Assembly: GCA_041390105.1 (NCBI GenBank)
Contig: JAWKQO010000001.1
Location: 1,056,001-1,120,000 of the forward strand
Source: Gemmatimonadota bacterium
GTDB lineage: Bacteria; Gemmatimonadota; Gemmatimonadetes; Longimicrobiales; Gaopeijiaceae
Direction: 5' to 3'
Length of the DNA stretch: 64,000 bases
Positions 1-7,255 of the stretch are shown piece by piece. Numbering within the stretch: the stretch's first letter is position 1; the number at the start of each line of letters is the position of its first letter. Position numbers and translations under genes: made by a program. The notes beneath the pieces were generated by a model. That model was not told the DNA's origin. It made no database searches and saw only the letters and a list, made by a program, of their open reading frames with translations.

Positions 1-472
1 ATGCCGGGGCTCCCCCCAAACCGCCCGAGCCCGAGCGGAGAATCAGGGTCACCGAATTGCCCTGCTCATTGTAGTGGACTTCGTCCATGAGCTGGCGCAT
101 CAGGAACACCCCGCGACCGCAGGGGCGCCGCCGGTTCCGCGGCAACGTGGGATCGGGCACGCAGGCGGGATCGAATCCCGGCCCCTCGTCCGTGACCCGC
201 ACCGTGATGCTGCTGACGGCCCGCATGATCTCCACGCGCACCCGCTTGGCCGGGTCCTGCCGGTTCCCGTACAGCATCGCGTTGCTCAGGGCCTCGGTGA
301 GACCCACGCGCAGGTTCAGGCTGAGCTTGCGGGGATCGGCATGTCCGTTGAGGGCGGAGACGACGTACTCGACCGCCGACTCGATCGCCGCCAGGTCGTT
401 GGGGAGCTCGAGTACGAGATCGTCCAGCCGTGGGTCGCCGAACCCCATGAGGGACAGGAAATCCTGGGTCAC
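1..472 (-). CDS. Anti-sigma factor kinase, RsbW/SpoIIAB-like (3' end outside window)
   Basis: ATP-binding anti-sigma factor/serine kinase. In this family it holds a sigma factor in the cytoplasm and phosphorylates its STAS-domain antagonist. The visible frame runs from GTG at 472 and is still open at base 1 (157 codons), so the C-terminus is missing. HATPase_c_2 motifs are all visible: N-box EALSN (residues 60-64), G1 box DEGPGF (95-100) and G2 box GRGVFLM (119-125). The start was chosen because GTG overlaps the TGA of the upstream STAS gene (GTGA at 469-472), which implies coupled translation; an ATG at codon 9 is an alternative. The target sigma factor is not in the window. Family assignment is firm, the exact partner unknown. 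Confidence 0.88.
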   Translation of the reverse strand, partial: MTQDFLSLMGFGDPRLDDLVLELPNDLAAIESAVEYVVSALNGHADPRKLSLNLRVGLTEALSNAMLYGNRQDPAKRVRVEIMRAVSSITVRVTDEGPGFDPACVPDPTLPRNRRRPCGRGVFLMRQLMDEVHYNEQGNSVTLILRSGSGGLGGAPA

Positions 473-801
473 AGGCCCTGGAGCGCCTCGGCCCTTGAAT
501 CCGCGATGACGAACAGAGTGTCCAGCTTCGTGAGCTCGAAGAGCGTGCGGAGATCCTCGTTGAGCCCCGCGAGCCTGAGCTCCCCTCCTTGCTCCCGGAT
601 CTTCTTCGAGAGACTCACCAGAACGCCGAGTCCCGAGGAGTCGATGTACCCCGTGTTGGAGAAGTCGATGACGAACGTCTTCTCGCCCTTGTCGAGCTCT
701 TCGAGAACGCGCTGCTTCAGTTCTTGGCGGTTCCCGACGATGAGCTGACCTTCGACGTCCACCACGGTGATGTCTCCTTCGCGAGACACGGTGAAGCCCA
801 T
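469..801 (-). CDS. STAS-domain anti-sigma factor antagonist (RsbV/SpoIIAA-like)
   Basis: A 110-residue single STAS domain protein. Family members bind the HATPase anti-sigma factor when dephosphorylated and so release the sigma factor. The signature DSSGLG is at residues 54-59, and Ser56 aligns with the serine phosphorylated in SpoIIAA. The length is normal for a stand-alone STAS protein. It sits directly upstream of the HATPase gene with a GTGA overlap, the standard antagonist/kinase pairing. About 120 bases separate it from the preceding pta gene, so the pair may have its own promoter, although no clear -35/-10 was recognised there. The signal input (a PP2C phosphatase) is not in the window. 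Confidence 0.93.
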   Translation of the reverse strand: MGFTVSREGDITVVDVEGQLIVGNRQELKQRVLEELDKGEKTFVIDFSNTGYIDSSGLGVLVSLSKKIREQGGELRLAGLNEDLRTLFELTKLDTLFVIADSRAEALQGL

Positions 802-924
802 CCTGCCTCCGGGGTCTGCCTTCGGGATCGGGAGCGCGCGGCCACTTTCGTGGACGCGGATCGCACGGGCGGCCGAGCGATCAAACGATAAACGAAGCCG
901 TCCGGACAGGGCAACCCGCTCGGC

Positions 925-1935
925 TCAGGCAGGTTCCACCGCCAGCAAGGCCGTGATGCAGGCACCCCACACGATGTCCTCCACGGAGGCGCCACGCGAC
1001 AAGTCGTTCACGGGTCGGGCCAGCCCCTGGAGGATGGGGCCCAGGGCCGTGGCCCCGGCGAGCCGCTGCACGAGCTTGTAGGCGATATTTCCGGCGTCCA
1101 GATCCGGAAAGACCAGCACATTGGCGGCACCCGCTACGGTCGATCCCGGGGCCTTGCGGGCAGCCACGGCAGGCATCAGCGCCGCATCGGCCTGCAACTC
1201 GCCTTCGGCGGGAATGGCCGGCGCCAGGGTCCGAAAGCACTCGACCGCCTGCCGCACGTGCTCGACGGCCGGGCCCGCCGCGGACCCCAGCGTCGAATAC
1301 GAGAGGAAGGCCACTCGCGGGCTGTCCCCGACCACCCGCGGGCGGGCCTGGCAGGCGGCCAGGGCAATGTCCGCCAGCTGTTCCGGTGTGGGGCTGGGGA
1401 CGACGCCCGCGTCCGTGAAGGTGAGCACCTCGGGGCCCAGCCCGCGGAAGGAGGCCACGTCCATGTAGAACGACGAGGAGACGGTCGCGAGTCCGGGTGC
1501 GAGACCCACGCCGAGCAGAGCGGCGCGGATCACCTCGGGCGTGGACCGGACGGCCCCGGCCAGCGCGCCGTCGGCGTGGCCCGCTCCGACCAACGCGCAC
1601 GCCTGCTGCAACGGGTCCCGCAGGCGCTCGCTGGCTTCCGCCGGAGAGAGCTTGCCGCCCCGCCGCGCCACCGACTCGTCTCGTAGGCGCCCCAACAGCT
1701 CGCCCGGCGGGTCACCCATGACCTCGGGAAGGTCCCCTTCCCCGAACCTCTCTCGCAGCTCGACCTGCAGACCGGCGGGCGCACCCATGAGCACGGGGCG
1801 CGCGAGCTTCTCCCGCTGCAGACGCACCGCCGCCTCCTGCACGCGCGGGTCTTCACCCTCCGGGAGCAGAATGCGACAACGGGCGGCTCCAGCCCGCTCG
1901 CGGAGCCGCTCCAGGAACGTGGAGGTTCCGCTCAA
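925..1935 (-). CDS. pta: Phosphate acetyltransferase (short form)
   Basis: Interconverts acetyl-CoA and acetyl phosphate in the cytoplasm. The 336-residue product is the short Pta catalytic domain, without the N-terminal DRTGG/P-loop extension of enterobacterial Pta. Recognisable family stretches are ILLPEGEDPRVQEA near the N-terminus, the central GVVPSPTPEQLADIA, and the C-terminal NIAYKLVQRLAGATALGPI followed by RPVNDLSRG. Butyryl-CoA:phosphate transferases are related, but the NIAYKLV...GPILQG block favours Pta. The start is TTG at 1935, overlapping the coaD stop as TTGA (1932-1935). No ackA lies next to it, so the acetate kinase partner must be elsewhere or absent. Confidence 0.92.
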   Translation of the reverse strand: MSGTSTFLERLRERAGAARCRILLPEGEDPRVQEAAVRLQREKLARPVLMGAPAGLQVELRERFGEGDLPEVMGDPPGELLGRLRDESVARRGGKLSPAEASERLRDPLQQACALVGAGHADGALAGAVRSTPEVIRAALLGVGLAPGLATVSSSFYMDVASFRGLGPEVLTFTDAGVVPSPTPEQLADIALAACQARPRVVGDSPRVAFLSYSTLGSAAGPAVEHVRQAVECFRTLAPAIPAEGELQADAALMPAVAARKAPGSTVAGAANVLVFPDLDAGNIAYKLVQRLAGATALGPILQGLARPVNDLSRGASVEDIVWGACITALLAVEPA

Positions 1936-2420
1936 GGCCCTTTGAGCGCAGCCGCTACGTGCGGCGCCACGAAGCGCGACACGTCTCCCCCCAGGGAAGC
2001 GATCTCCCGCACCAACGACGCCGACAGGTAGTCGAAATCGTGATTGGGGACCAGGAAGACGGTCTCCAACTCCGAGGAGAGCGCTCGGTTCATCTGCGCC
2101 ATCTGGAACTCGTACTCGAAATCGGAGACAGCGCGCAGACCACGGATGACCAGCGTGGCGCCCACCTCGCGAGCGTAGTCCACCAACAAGCCCGAGAAGC
2201 GCGCCGGTTGAATCGCCGGTTCGCCCGCGAACGACTGCGCGAGCATGTCCAGGCGCTGATCGATCGTGAACCGCGGACGCTTTACCTGCGTGGCCACCTC
2301 GGCCACGGCCACGATGACCCGATCGGCGAGCTGCAATCCCCGACGGGCGATGTCCTCGTGCCCGCGGGTCACGGGATCGAACGAGCCTGGGTAGAGCGCG
2401 ATGCGTGGACGGTCGGTCAT
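1932..2420 (-). CDS. coaD: Pantetheine-phosphate adenylyltransferase
   Basis: Catalyses the penultimate step of coenzyme A synthesis, transferring AMP from ATP to 4'-phosphopantetheine. The protein is 162 residues, the usual size. The nucleotidyltransferase motif YPGSFDPVTRGHEDI is at residues 10-24, including the TxGH signature. Further in come VIRGLRAVSDFEYEFQMA and the C-terminal SASLVREIASLGGDVSRFV block, all diagnostic of CoaD. ATG at 2420 is the start. It lies immediately downstream of rsmD and overlaps pta by TTGA, so rsmD, coaD and pta are probably read from one message. The rsmD-coaD pair is common across bacteria. Confidence 0.97.
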   Translation of the reverse strand: MTDRPRIALYPGSFDPVTRGHEDIARRGLQLADRVIVAVAEVATQVKRPRFTIDQRLDMLAQSFAGEPAIQPARFSGLLVDYAREVGATLVIRGLRAVSDFEYEFQMAQMNRALSSELETVFLVPNHDFDYLSASLVREIASLGGDVSRFVAPHVAAALKGP

Positions 2421-2938
2421 GCGAACACATGGGTGAGCGTGGTGTCCCCGTACCGCCGCTGCTCCAGCCGGGGATCGTCTGGAACCGGGTCGCGCGTACG
2501 ATGCTCCACCCAGAGCTCCTTTGCAAATGGGCGTTCCAGGAAGCGCTCCAGCAGGGCCTCCTCGATCCCCTGCCCGTACGGGGGATCGGCGAGCGCGATA
2601 TCGAAGTCGACTCCGGTCAGCCGGCTCAAGTAGCGGAGCGCATCGCCCCGCACCACCTGCACCTCCGAGGCTGCGCCCAGGGCCGCCACATTGGAGTCGA
2701 GCGACTCGAGCGCCCCCCGCGCGCGTTCCACGAACACAACGGACTGCGCCCCCCGCGACAACGCCTCCAGACCGAGTGCTCCCGATCCCGCGAAGAGATC
2801 CAGTACGCGCGCGCCGGGCAATCGCGGCCCCAGCGATGCCATCCAGGCTTCGCGCACACGGTCGGTGGTCGGGCGCACGTCTCGGCCCCGCGGGGCCCGG
2901 ATCGTGTGGCCGCGCCACCGCCCCGCGATGATCCTCAC
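2417..2938 (-). CDS. rsmD: 16S rRNA (guanine966-N2)-methyltransferase
   Basis: Methylates guanine 966 of 16S rRNA using S-adenosylmethionine. The 173-residue protein begins IIAGRWRGHTI and has the SAM-binding loop DLFAGSGALGLEALSRGA and the catalytic DPPYG motif of N6/N2-type methyltransferases. An initiation GTG at 2938 was chosen because it overlaps the recJ stop (GTGA, 2935-2938) and gives the family-standard N-terminus. Longer readings upstream would lie entirely inside recJ. It overlaps the coaD start by four bases. Function is confidently assigned by motif order and neighbour. Confidence 0.95.
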   Translation of the reverse strand: MRIIAGRWRGHTIRAPRGRDVRPTTDRVREAWMASLGPRLPGARVLDLFAGSGALGLEALSRGAQSVVFVERARGALESLDSNVAALGAASEVQVVRGDALRYLSRLTGVDFDIALADPPYGQGIEEALLERFLERPFAKELWVEHRTRDPVPDDPRLEQRRYGDTTLTHVFA

Positions 2939-4686
2939 GGGGCGCTGGACCGCACGTCGCTCAGTCGCAAGCGGAGGGAGGTCCGTCCCTGCCAGGTCTC
3001 GCGCCGTACCTGGAAGATCGCGTCGACCGGCCCGGTCCCGAGCGCTTCCGGAGACACACGGGCGGCCAGGCTGAAGCCGATGGCCGCGAAGCGCGCGCGC
3101 CCGGCGCCCATCTCGAGGCTCAGGTGTCCGTTGCCCACGACGCGCGGGGGGCGCGTGAGGGGCACGCGCCGCGCCAAAAAGGTGGGCCGGGGGTTGCCGA
3201 CGCCGAAGGGGCCCACATGGCGAAGCAGGTCGTAGAACGTATCGTCGAGATCCGCGAGGTCGAGCTCCACGTCCGGCCGGAGCGCGGGGCGGAGGGCATC
3301 GCCGTCCAGGTTCGCCCGGGCGATGCGGTCGAACGCGTCTTCGAAGGCGGAGAGGCGGTCGCGCTGGATGTCGAGTCCTGCGGCCATGCGATGGCCGCCA
3401 TAGCGATCCAGCAGATCCCCACAGGCGTCGATGGCATCGTAGAGATGGAAGCCCGGGACGGAACGGGCGCTCCCCCGCCCCCGCTCCCCATTCAGCGAGA
3501 CCACGACCACCGGACGGTGCACGCGCTCCACGATGCGCGAGGCCACGATCCCGATGACGCCCGGATGCCATCCCTCCCCCGAGATCACGAGGCCGTGGCG
3601 CAAGCCCTCCCGGGCGCTCCGACGCAACGTGGCCAGCGCCTGCTCCAGCGTTCGCTTGTCCTCCTCCTGGCGGGTCCGGTTCAGCTGCACCAGCTGCTGG
3701 GCCAGCGCGGCGGCTTCGCCCGTGTCGTCTGTGAGCAGCAGATCGAGCGCGCGACGCGCTTCGTCGATGCGCCCGGCCGCGTTGATGGGCGGCGCCAGAA
3801 CGAATCCCACCTTGCCCGCCTCCATCGTGCCGCCGGCCAGGCCGGTGGCGTCCAGCAACGCGCCCAGACCCACGCGCTCGGTCCGCTCGAGGGCGCGCAG
3901 CCCGATGCGGGTCAGCGCCCGGTTCTCGTCCGTGAGTGGTACGAGATCGGCAATCGAGGCCAAGGCCACCAGATCCAGGTGCGGGAGCAGCGCGTCGGCA
4001 GGGAGTCCGCGCTCACGCGCCAGCAGGGCGCAGAGCTTGTAGGCCACGCCTGCGCCGGACAGCCCCCGGTTGGGGTATTCGGAATCCTCCCGATTGGGAT
4101 TCACCACGGCCACAGCGGGCGGCAGGTCCGGCGCTGGGGTGTGGTGATCGGTCACGATCACGTCGATCCCCAGCGCCGCGGCGTCGGCGACGGCCGCGTG
4201 GGCGCGGACGCCGCAATCGACGGTCACGATCAACCGGGCTCCCGCCTCGCGGGCCTGCGTCACGCCGGCCGACCTGAAGTCGTAGCCGTCGCGCAGACGG
4301 TGGGGGACGAAGGCCACGACATCGCCACCGAGGGCGCGCAGGAACGTAGTCAGCAGGGCGGCGCCGGAGATCCCGTCGACGTCGTAGTCCCCGTGCACCA
4401 GGATGCGCTCGCCCACGGCGAGGGCGGACAGGATCCGCTGCGCAGCTACCGCTCCGTCCGGAAGGAGCGCGGGGTCATGAAAGTGATCGACCAGCGGCCG
4501 GAGGAAGCGCTTGGCCGCATCCGCGTCCGCGTGGCCCCTCGCCACCAACAAGGCACACAGTGCCCGCGGGAGGCCAAGCGCTCGGTGTAGGGCTGCGACG
4601 GCCTCCGGGTCCGGGGAGCCGGGTTCGACCCAGCGAGGTCGCGGCCACTCCAACTCCGGCTCGAGGCCGGTGGATGGGGACGCCAC
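2935..4686 (-). CDS. recJ: Single-stranded-DNA-specific exonuclease RecJ
   Basis: 5'-3' single-strand DNA exonuclease of recombinational and mismatch repair. From the GTG at 4686 it is 583 residues, a normal RecJ length. Visible motifs of the DHH/DHHA1 superfamily are GDYDVDGISGAALL (motif I), VTVDCGV, the DHH triad in VTDHHTP, and the DHHA1 block YGGHRMAAGLDI. The start is uncertain: an in-frame CTG overlaps the TGA of the upstream zinc-ribbon gene at 4695-4699, while GTG at 4686 leaves a short gap and matches family length. It follows dnaG and the zinc-ribbon gene and precedes rsmD in what looks like one transcript. Confidence 0.95.
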   Translation of the reverse strand: MASPSTGLEPELEWPRPRWVEPGSPDPEAVAALHRALGLPRALCALLVARGHADADAAKRFLRPLVDHFHDPALLPDGAVAAQRILSALAVGERILVHGDYDVDGISGAALLTTFLRALGGDVVAFVPHRLRDGYDFRSAGVTQAREAGARLIVTVDCGVRAHAAVADAAALGIDVIVTDHHTPAPDLPPAVAVVNPNREDSEYPNRGLSGAGVAYKLCALLARERGLPADALLPHLDLVALASIADLVPLTDENRALTRIGLRALERTERVGLGALLDATGLAGGTMEAGKVGFVLAPPINAAGRIDEARRALDLLLTDDTGEAAALAQQLVQLNRTRQEEDKRTLEQALATLRRSAREGLRHGLVISGEGWHPGVIGIVASRIVERVHRPVVVVSLNGERGRGSARSVPGFHLYDAIDACGDLLDRYGGHRMAAGLDIQRDRLSAFEDAFDRIARANLDGDALRPALRPDVELDLADLDDTFYDLLRHVGPFGVGNPRPTFLARRVPLTRPPRVVGNGHLSLEMGAGRARFAAIGFSLAARVSPEALGTGPVDAIFQVRRETWQGRTSLRLRLSDVRSSAP

Positions 4687-4694
4687 GGGCGCCG

Positions 4695-5441
4695 TCAGGC
4701 CTCCGAGGGCACGCTGTCCTCGGGCGCGACCTCTGCCGCCACCGCCAACACCACACCGCACGACTCGCAACGGATCAGGACGCCACCCCGGCGGATCTCG
4801 TTTTGTAGCTGCAGGGGAATGACCGCGTAGCAGTGCCCGCAGGCTCCGTCTTCGGTGAGCGCCGCCACCACGACCCGGCGCCCCTTGTCCTGCACACGCT
4901 CGTAGTAGGCGCGCTCAGCGGGGGGGACCTGGGCGGCGATGGCCTCGCGGCGCTCGGCCAGCGCGTCGATCTCGGTCTGTACGGCTTGCTGACCGGCCAA
5001 CAGTTCCTCCCGCCGCGGAGCCAACTCGGTGCGCGCTGTATCGAGCTCGGCCTCGAGGTCCTCGATGCGCTCCTCCGCCCGGCGGATGAGATCGAGGAGG
5101 CTGAGCGCCTCGTGCTCGTCCGCTTCCATGGCGCGCCGCACCAGGTCGGCTTCCGCGTGAACCGCGGCCTCCTCCCTCAGGTTCCGAACGCTGTTCAGCC
5201 GGTCCTGCAGCTTGTCCAGGCGGGCTTTCTTGTCGCGGGCTGCATTCTCCAGGCGGCGCTCGTCGAGCTTCAGCTCGTTCAACCGTCCCCGGGCCTGCTC
5301 GACCTCGGTTTCCAGGCGGGCAGCGGTCTCGCCCACTGCCTCCAGCTGCGGCTCGAACTCGAGCCGGCGGTGGTCGGCCTTCTGGATCTCCGCGTCGATC
5401 CGCTGCAGGTCCAGCAGCGTCTTCTCACTTCCGTTGGTCAT
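4695..5441 (-). CDS. Coiled-coil C4 zinc-ribbon protein (DUF164/CT398-type)
   Basis: A 248-residue protein made almost entirely of a long antiparallel coiled coil (roughly residues 5-175, heptad-rich in Glu, Arg and Leu) followed by a C-terminal zinc ribbon with two Cys pairs, CGHC and CESC. This is the architecture of the zf-RING_7/CT398 hairpin family, whose members in other bacteria are proposed to bind nucleic acid or the flagellar/replication machinery; no biochemical activity is claimed here. ATG at 5441 overlaps the dnaG stop (ATGA), so it is translated with primase. It sits between dnaG and recJ, which is suggestive of a DNA-metabolism role, but that is inference from context only. 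Confidence 0.9.
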   Translation of the reverse strand: MTNGSEKTLLDLQRIDAEIQKADHRRLEFEPQLEAVGETAARLETEVEQARGRLNELKLDERRLENAARDKKARLDKLQDRLNSVRNLREEAAVHAEADLVRRAMEADEHEALSLLDLIRRAEERIEDLEAELDTARTELAPRREELLAGQQAVQTEIDALAERREAIAAQVPPAERAYYERVQDKGRRVVVAALTEDGACGHCYAVIPLQLQNEIRRGGVLIRCESCGVVLAVAAEVAPEDSVPSEA

Positions 5442-7255
5442 CCGTGTCGCCCGTCGTCCTGGTTCAGTTGGCCCCGGTTGATCTTGTCGGCGCTGCGGCG
5501 CCAGTTCTCACCGAGAGTTCGTCGTTCCTGCAACAACGCCTGCTTCTGCCTGAGCAATTCCCCGGCCTGGTCGTCGGGCGCGCTCCGGATCTGTTGGTCG
5601 AGCGCATCGATCCGACGATCCAACTCGGCGATGCGGATGCCAGCCACCGCATCCTCGAAGACCATTCCCCCGTGCTCGAGCACCTCGGGGTCGGCGAAAA
5701 GGGCCTCGAGCCGCTGCTCCACCGCGGGGTCGAGATGGGCGGGAACGTGATCGAGGCCCGGTTCGTCCAGCAAGAGCTCGTAGATCTTGCGGTAGGCGCG
5801 ATCCGAGAAGGCGTACGGCCCCACCAGTTCGGCCGCCCGCGGGATCCAGGCACGATTCCGCAGGAGCACCAACAGGAGCTGGCGCTCGGCGCCCATACGT
5901 TGGCGCGCGACCGGAGCCGAGGGGGGGCGGGAGGGCGGTTCCCGGCGGACGGTGGGAAGCGGGGATGGAGTAGGCGCACGCTGCAACTCGGCCTCGACCG
6001 TTTCGCGTCGTACTCCGGTGCGACCCGCGACACGCTCCACGTAGAGATCACGGAGCGCAGCGTCCTTGGCGGCACGTACGGTCGGAAGGAGGCGATCCAG
6101 GGCCCTCCGCTTCTTGTCGATCGAGGAGAAGTATCCACGTTCATCCAGAATCTGGATCTTTCGATCCAGTACGTCCACCGCCTGATCCAGATAGGGACGT
6201 AACGCCGCCCCACCCCCGGCCCGGACGAGGGAGTCCGGGTCCTCTCCCGGCGGGAGGGTCACGACGGAGGGGCGGACGCCCGCCTCCAGCAGGACGTCCC
6301 CGGCCCGGAACGTGGCCTTGAGACCGGCGGCATCGGAATCGAACAGCAGGTACACGTGCTGGGTGTAGCGGTGGAGCAGCTCGGCCTGCTCCCGCGTGGT
6401 GGCCGTCCCCAGGCTGGCCACCACGTTGGGAACGCCGGCGGCGGCCAGCGAGACCACGTCCATGTAGCCCTCCACCAGCAGCGCGAAGTCCTGGCGCCGG
6501 ATCTCGTGGCGGGCCCAGGAGAGCCCATACAGCTCCTTGCCTTTGTGGTAGATCCGCGATTCGGGCGAATTGACGTACTTGGGCCGGCCTGGAACGCTGC
6601 CCAGTACCCGTCCCCCGAAGCCGATGACCCGGCCGGTGGACCCCTCGATCGGGAAGATCAGCCGGTCACGGAACCGGTCGTAGGGCTGGTCACGCTTCTC
6701 GCTCTGGCTGAGCAGTCCCAGCGACAGGAGCAGGGACTCATCGATGCCGTGACGGGCAGCCGCGTCCCGCAGCTCATGCCAGGCGTCCGGCGCGAACCCG
6801 AGCTGAAAGCGCTCCGCGACGGCCTCGGAGACCCCCCGCTGTTCCAGGTAGCGCCGCGCCCGCTCCCCGTCCGCTGCGCCCAGGCGCTCCTTGAAGAAGT
6901 CGCGGGCGAACGCGTTGGCTTCGAAGAAGGGACGGTTGGGGTCGTCCTCCGGTCGCTGGCCCCGGATCTCCCGGACCTCGATGCCGAATCGGTTGCCCAC
7001 CTGCCGTACCGCATCGACGAACTCGAGCCCCTGACGCTTCATGAGGAATGTGAATACGTCTCCGCTTTCCTGGCATCCGAAGCAGTGGTAGATGCCCTTG
7101 GACGGCACCACGTAGAAGCTGGGGCTGTTGTCGTCGTGGAAGGGGCAGCGACCCTTGTAGTCCTTCCCCGAACGCTTGAGGTCCACCACCTCGCCGACCA
7201 CCTCCACGATGTCGGCGCGCGAGCGTACCTCTTCGACCACGTCGTCCGGGATCAT
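5438..7255 (-). CDS. dnaG: DNA primase
   Basis: Synthesises RNA primers at the replication fork. The 605-residue protein has the complete primase layout. An N-terminal CHC2 zinc finger (CPFHDDNSPSF, then YHCFGCQESGDVF) spans about residues 38-75. A catalytic core with TOPRIM acidic motifs EGYMDV and DSDAAG follows. The C-terminal region, poorly conserved, would contact the helicase. ATG at 7255 overlaps the mutS2 stop (ATGA). Unlike the classical macromolecular-synthesis operon there is no rpsU or rpoD beside it; here it is embedded among repair genes (mutS2 upstream, recJ downstream), which is worth noting. Confidence 0.98.
   Translation of the reverse strand: MIPDDVVEEVRSRADIVEVVGEVVDLKRSGKDYKGRCPFHDDNSPSFYVVPSKGIYHCFGCQESGDVFTFLMKRQGLEFVDAVRQVGNRFGIEVREIRGQRPEDDPNRPFFEANAFARDFFKERLGAADGERARRYLEQRGVSEAVAERFQLGFAPDAWHELRDAAARHGIDESLLLSLGLLSQSEKRDQPYDRFRDRLIFPIEGSTGRVIGFGGRVLGSVPGRPKYVNSPESRIYHKGKELYGLSWARHEIRRQDFALLVEGYMDVVSLAAAGVPNVVASLGTATTREQAELLHRYTQHVYLLFDSDAAGLKATFRAGDVLLEAGVRPSVVTLPPGEDPDSLVRAGGGAALRPYLDQAVDVLDRKIQILDERGYFSSIDKKRRALDRLLPTVRAAKDAALRDLYVERVAGRTGVRRETVEAELQRAPTPSPLPTVRREPPSRPPSAPVARQRMGAERQLLLVLLRNRAWIPRAAELVGPYAFSDRAYRKIYELLLDEPGLDHVPAHLDPAVEQRLEALFADPEVLEHGGMVFEDAVAGIRIAELDRRIDALDQQIRSAPDDQAGELLRQKQALLQERRTLGENWRRSADKINRGQLNQDDGRHG

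Noticed and set aside
167..179. GGGATCGAATCCC palindrome resembling a tRNA T-arm
   Set aside because: It lies inside the HATPase gene (codes for GPGFDP); no acceptor, D or anticodon arms fit around it.
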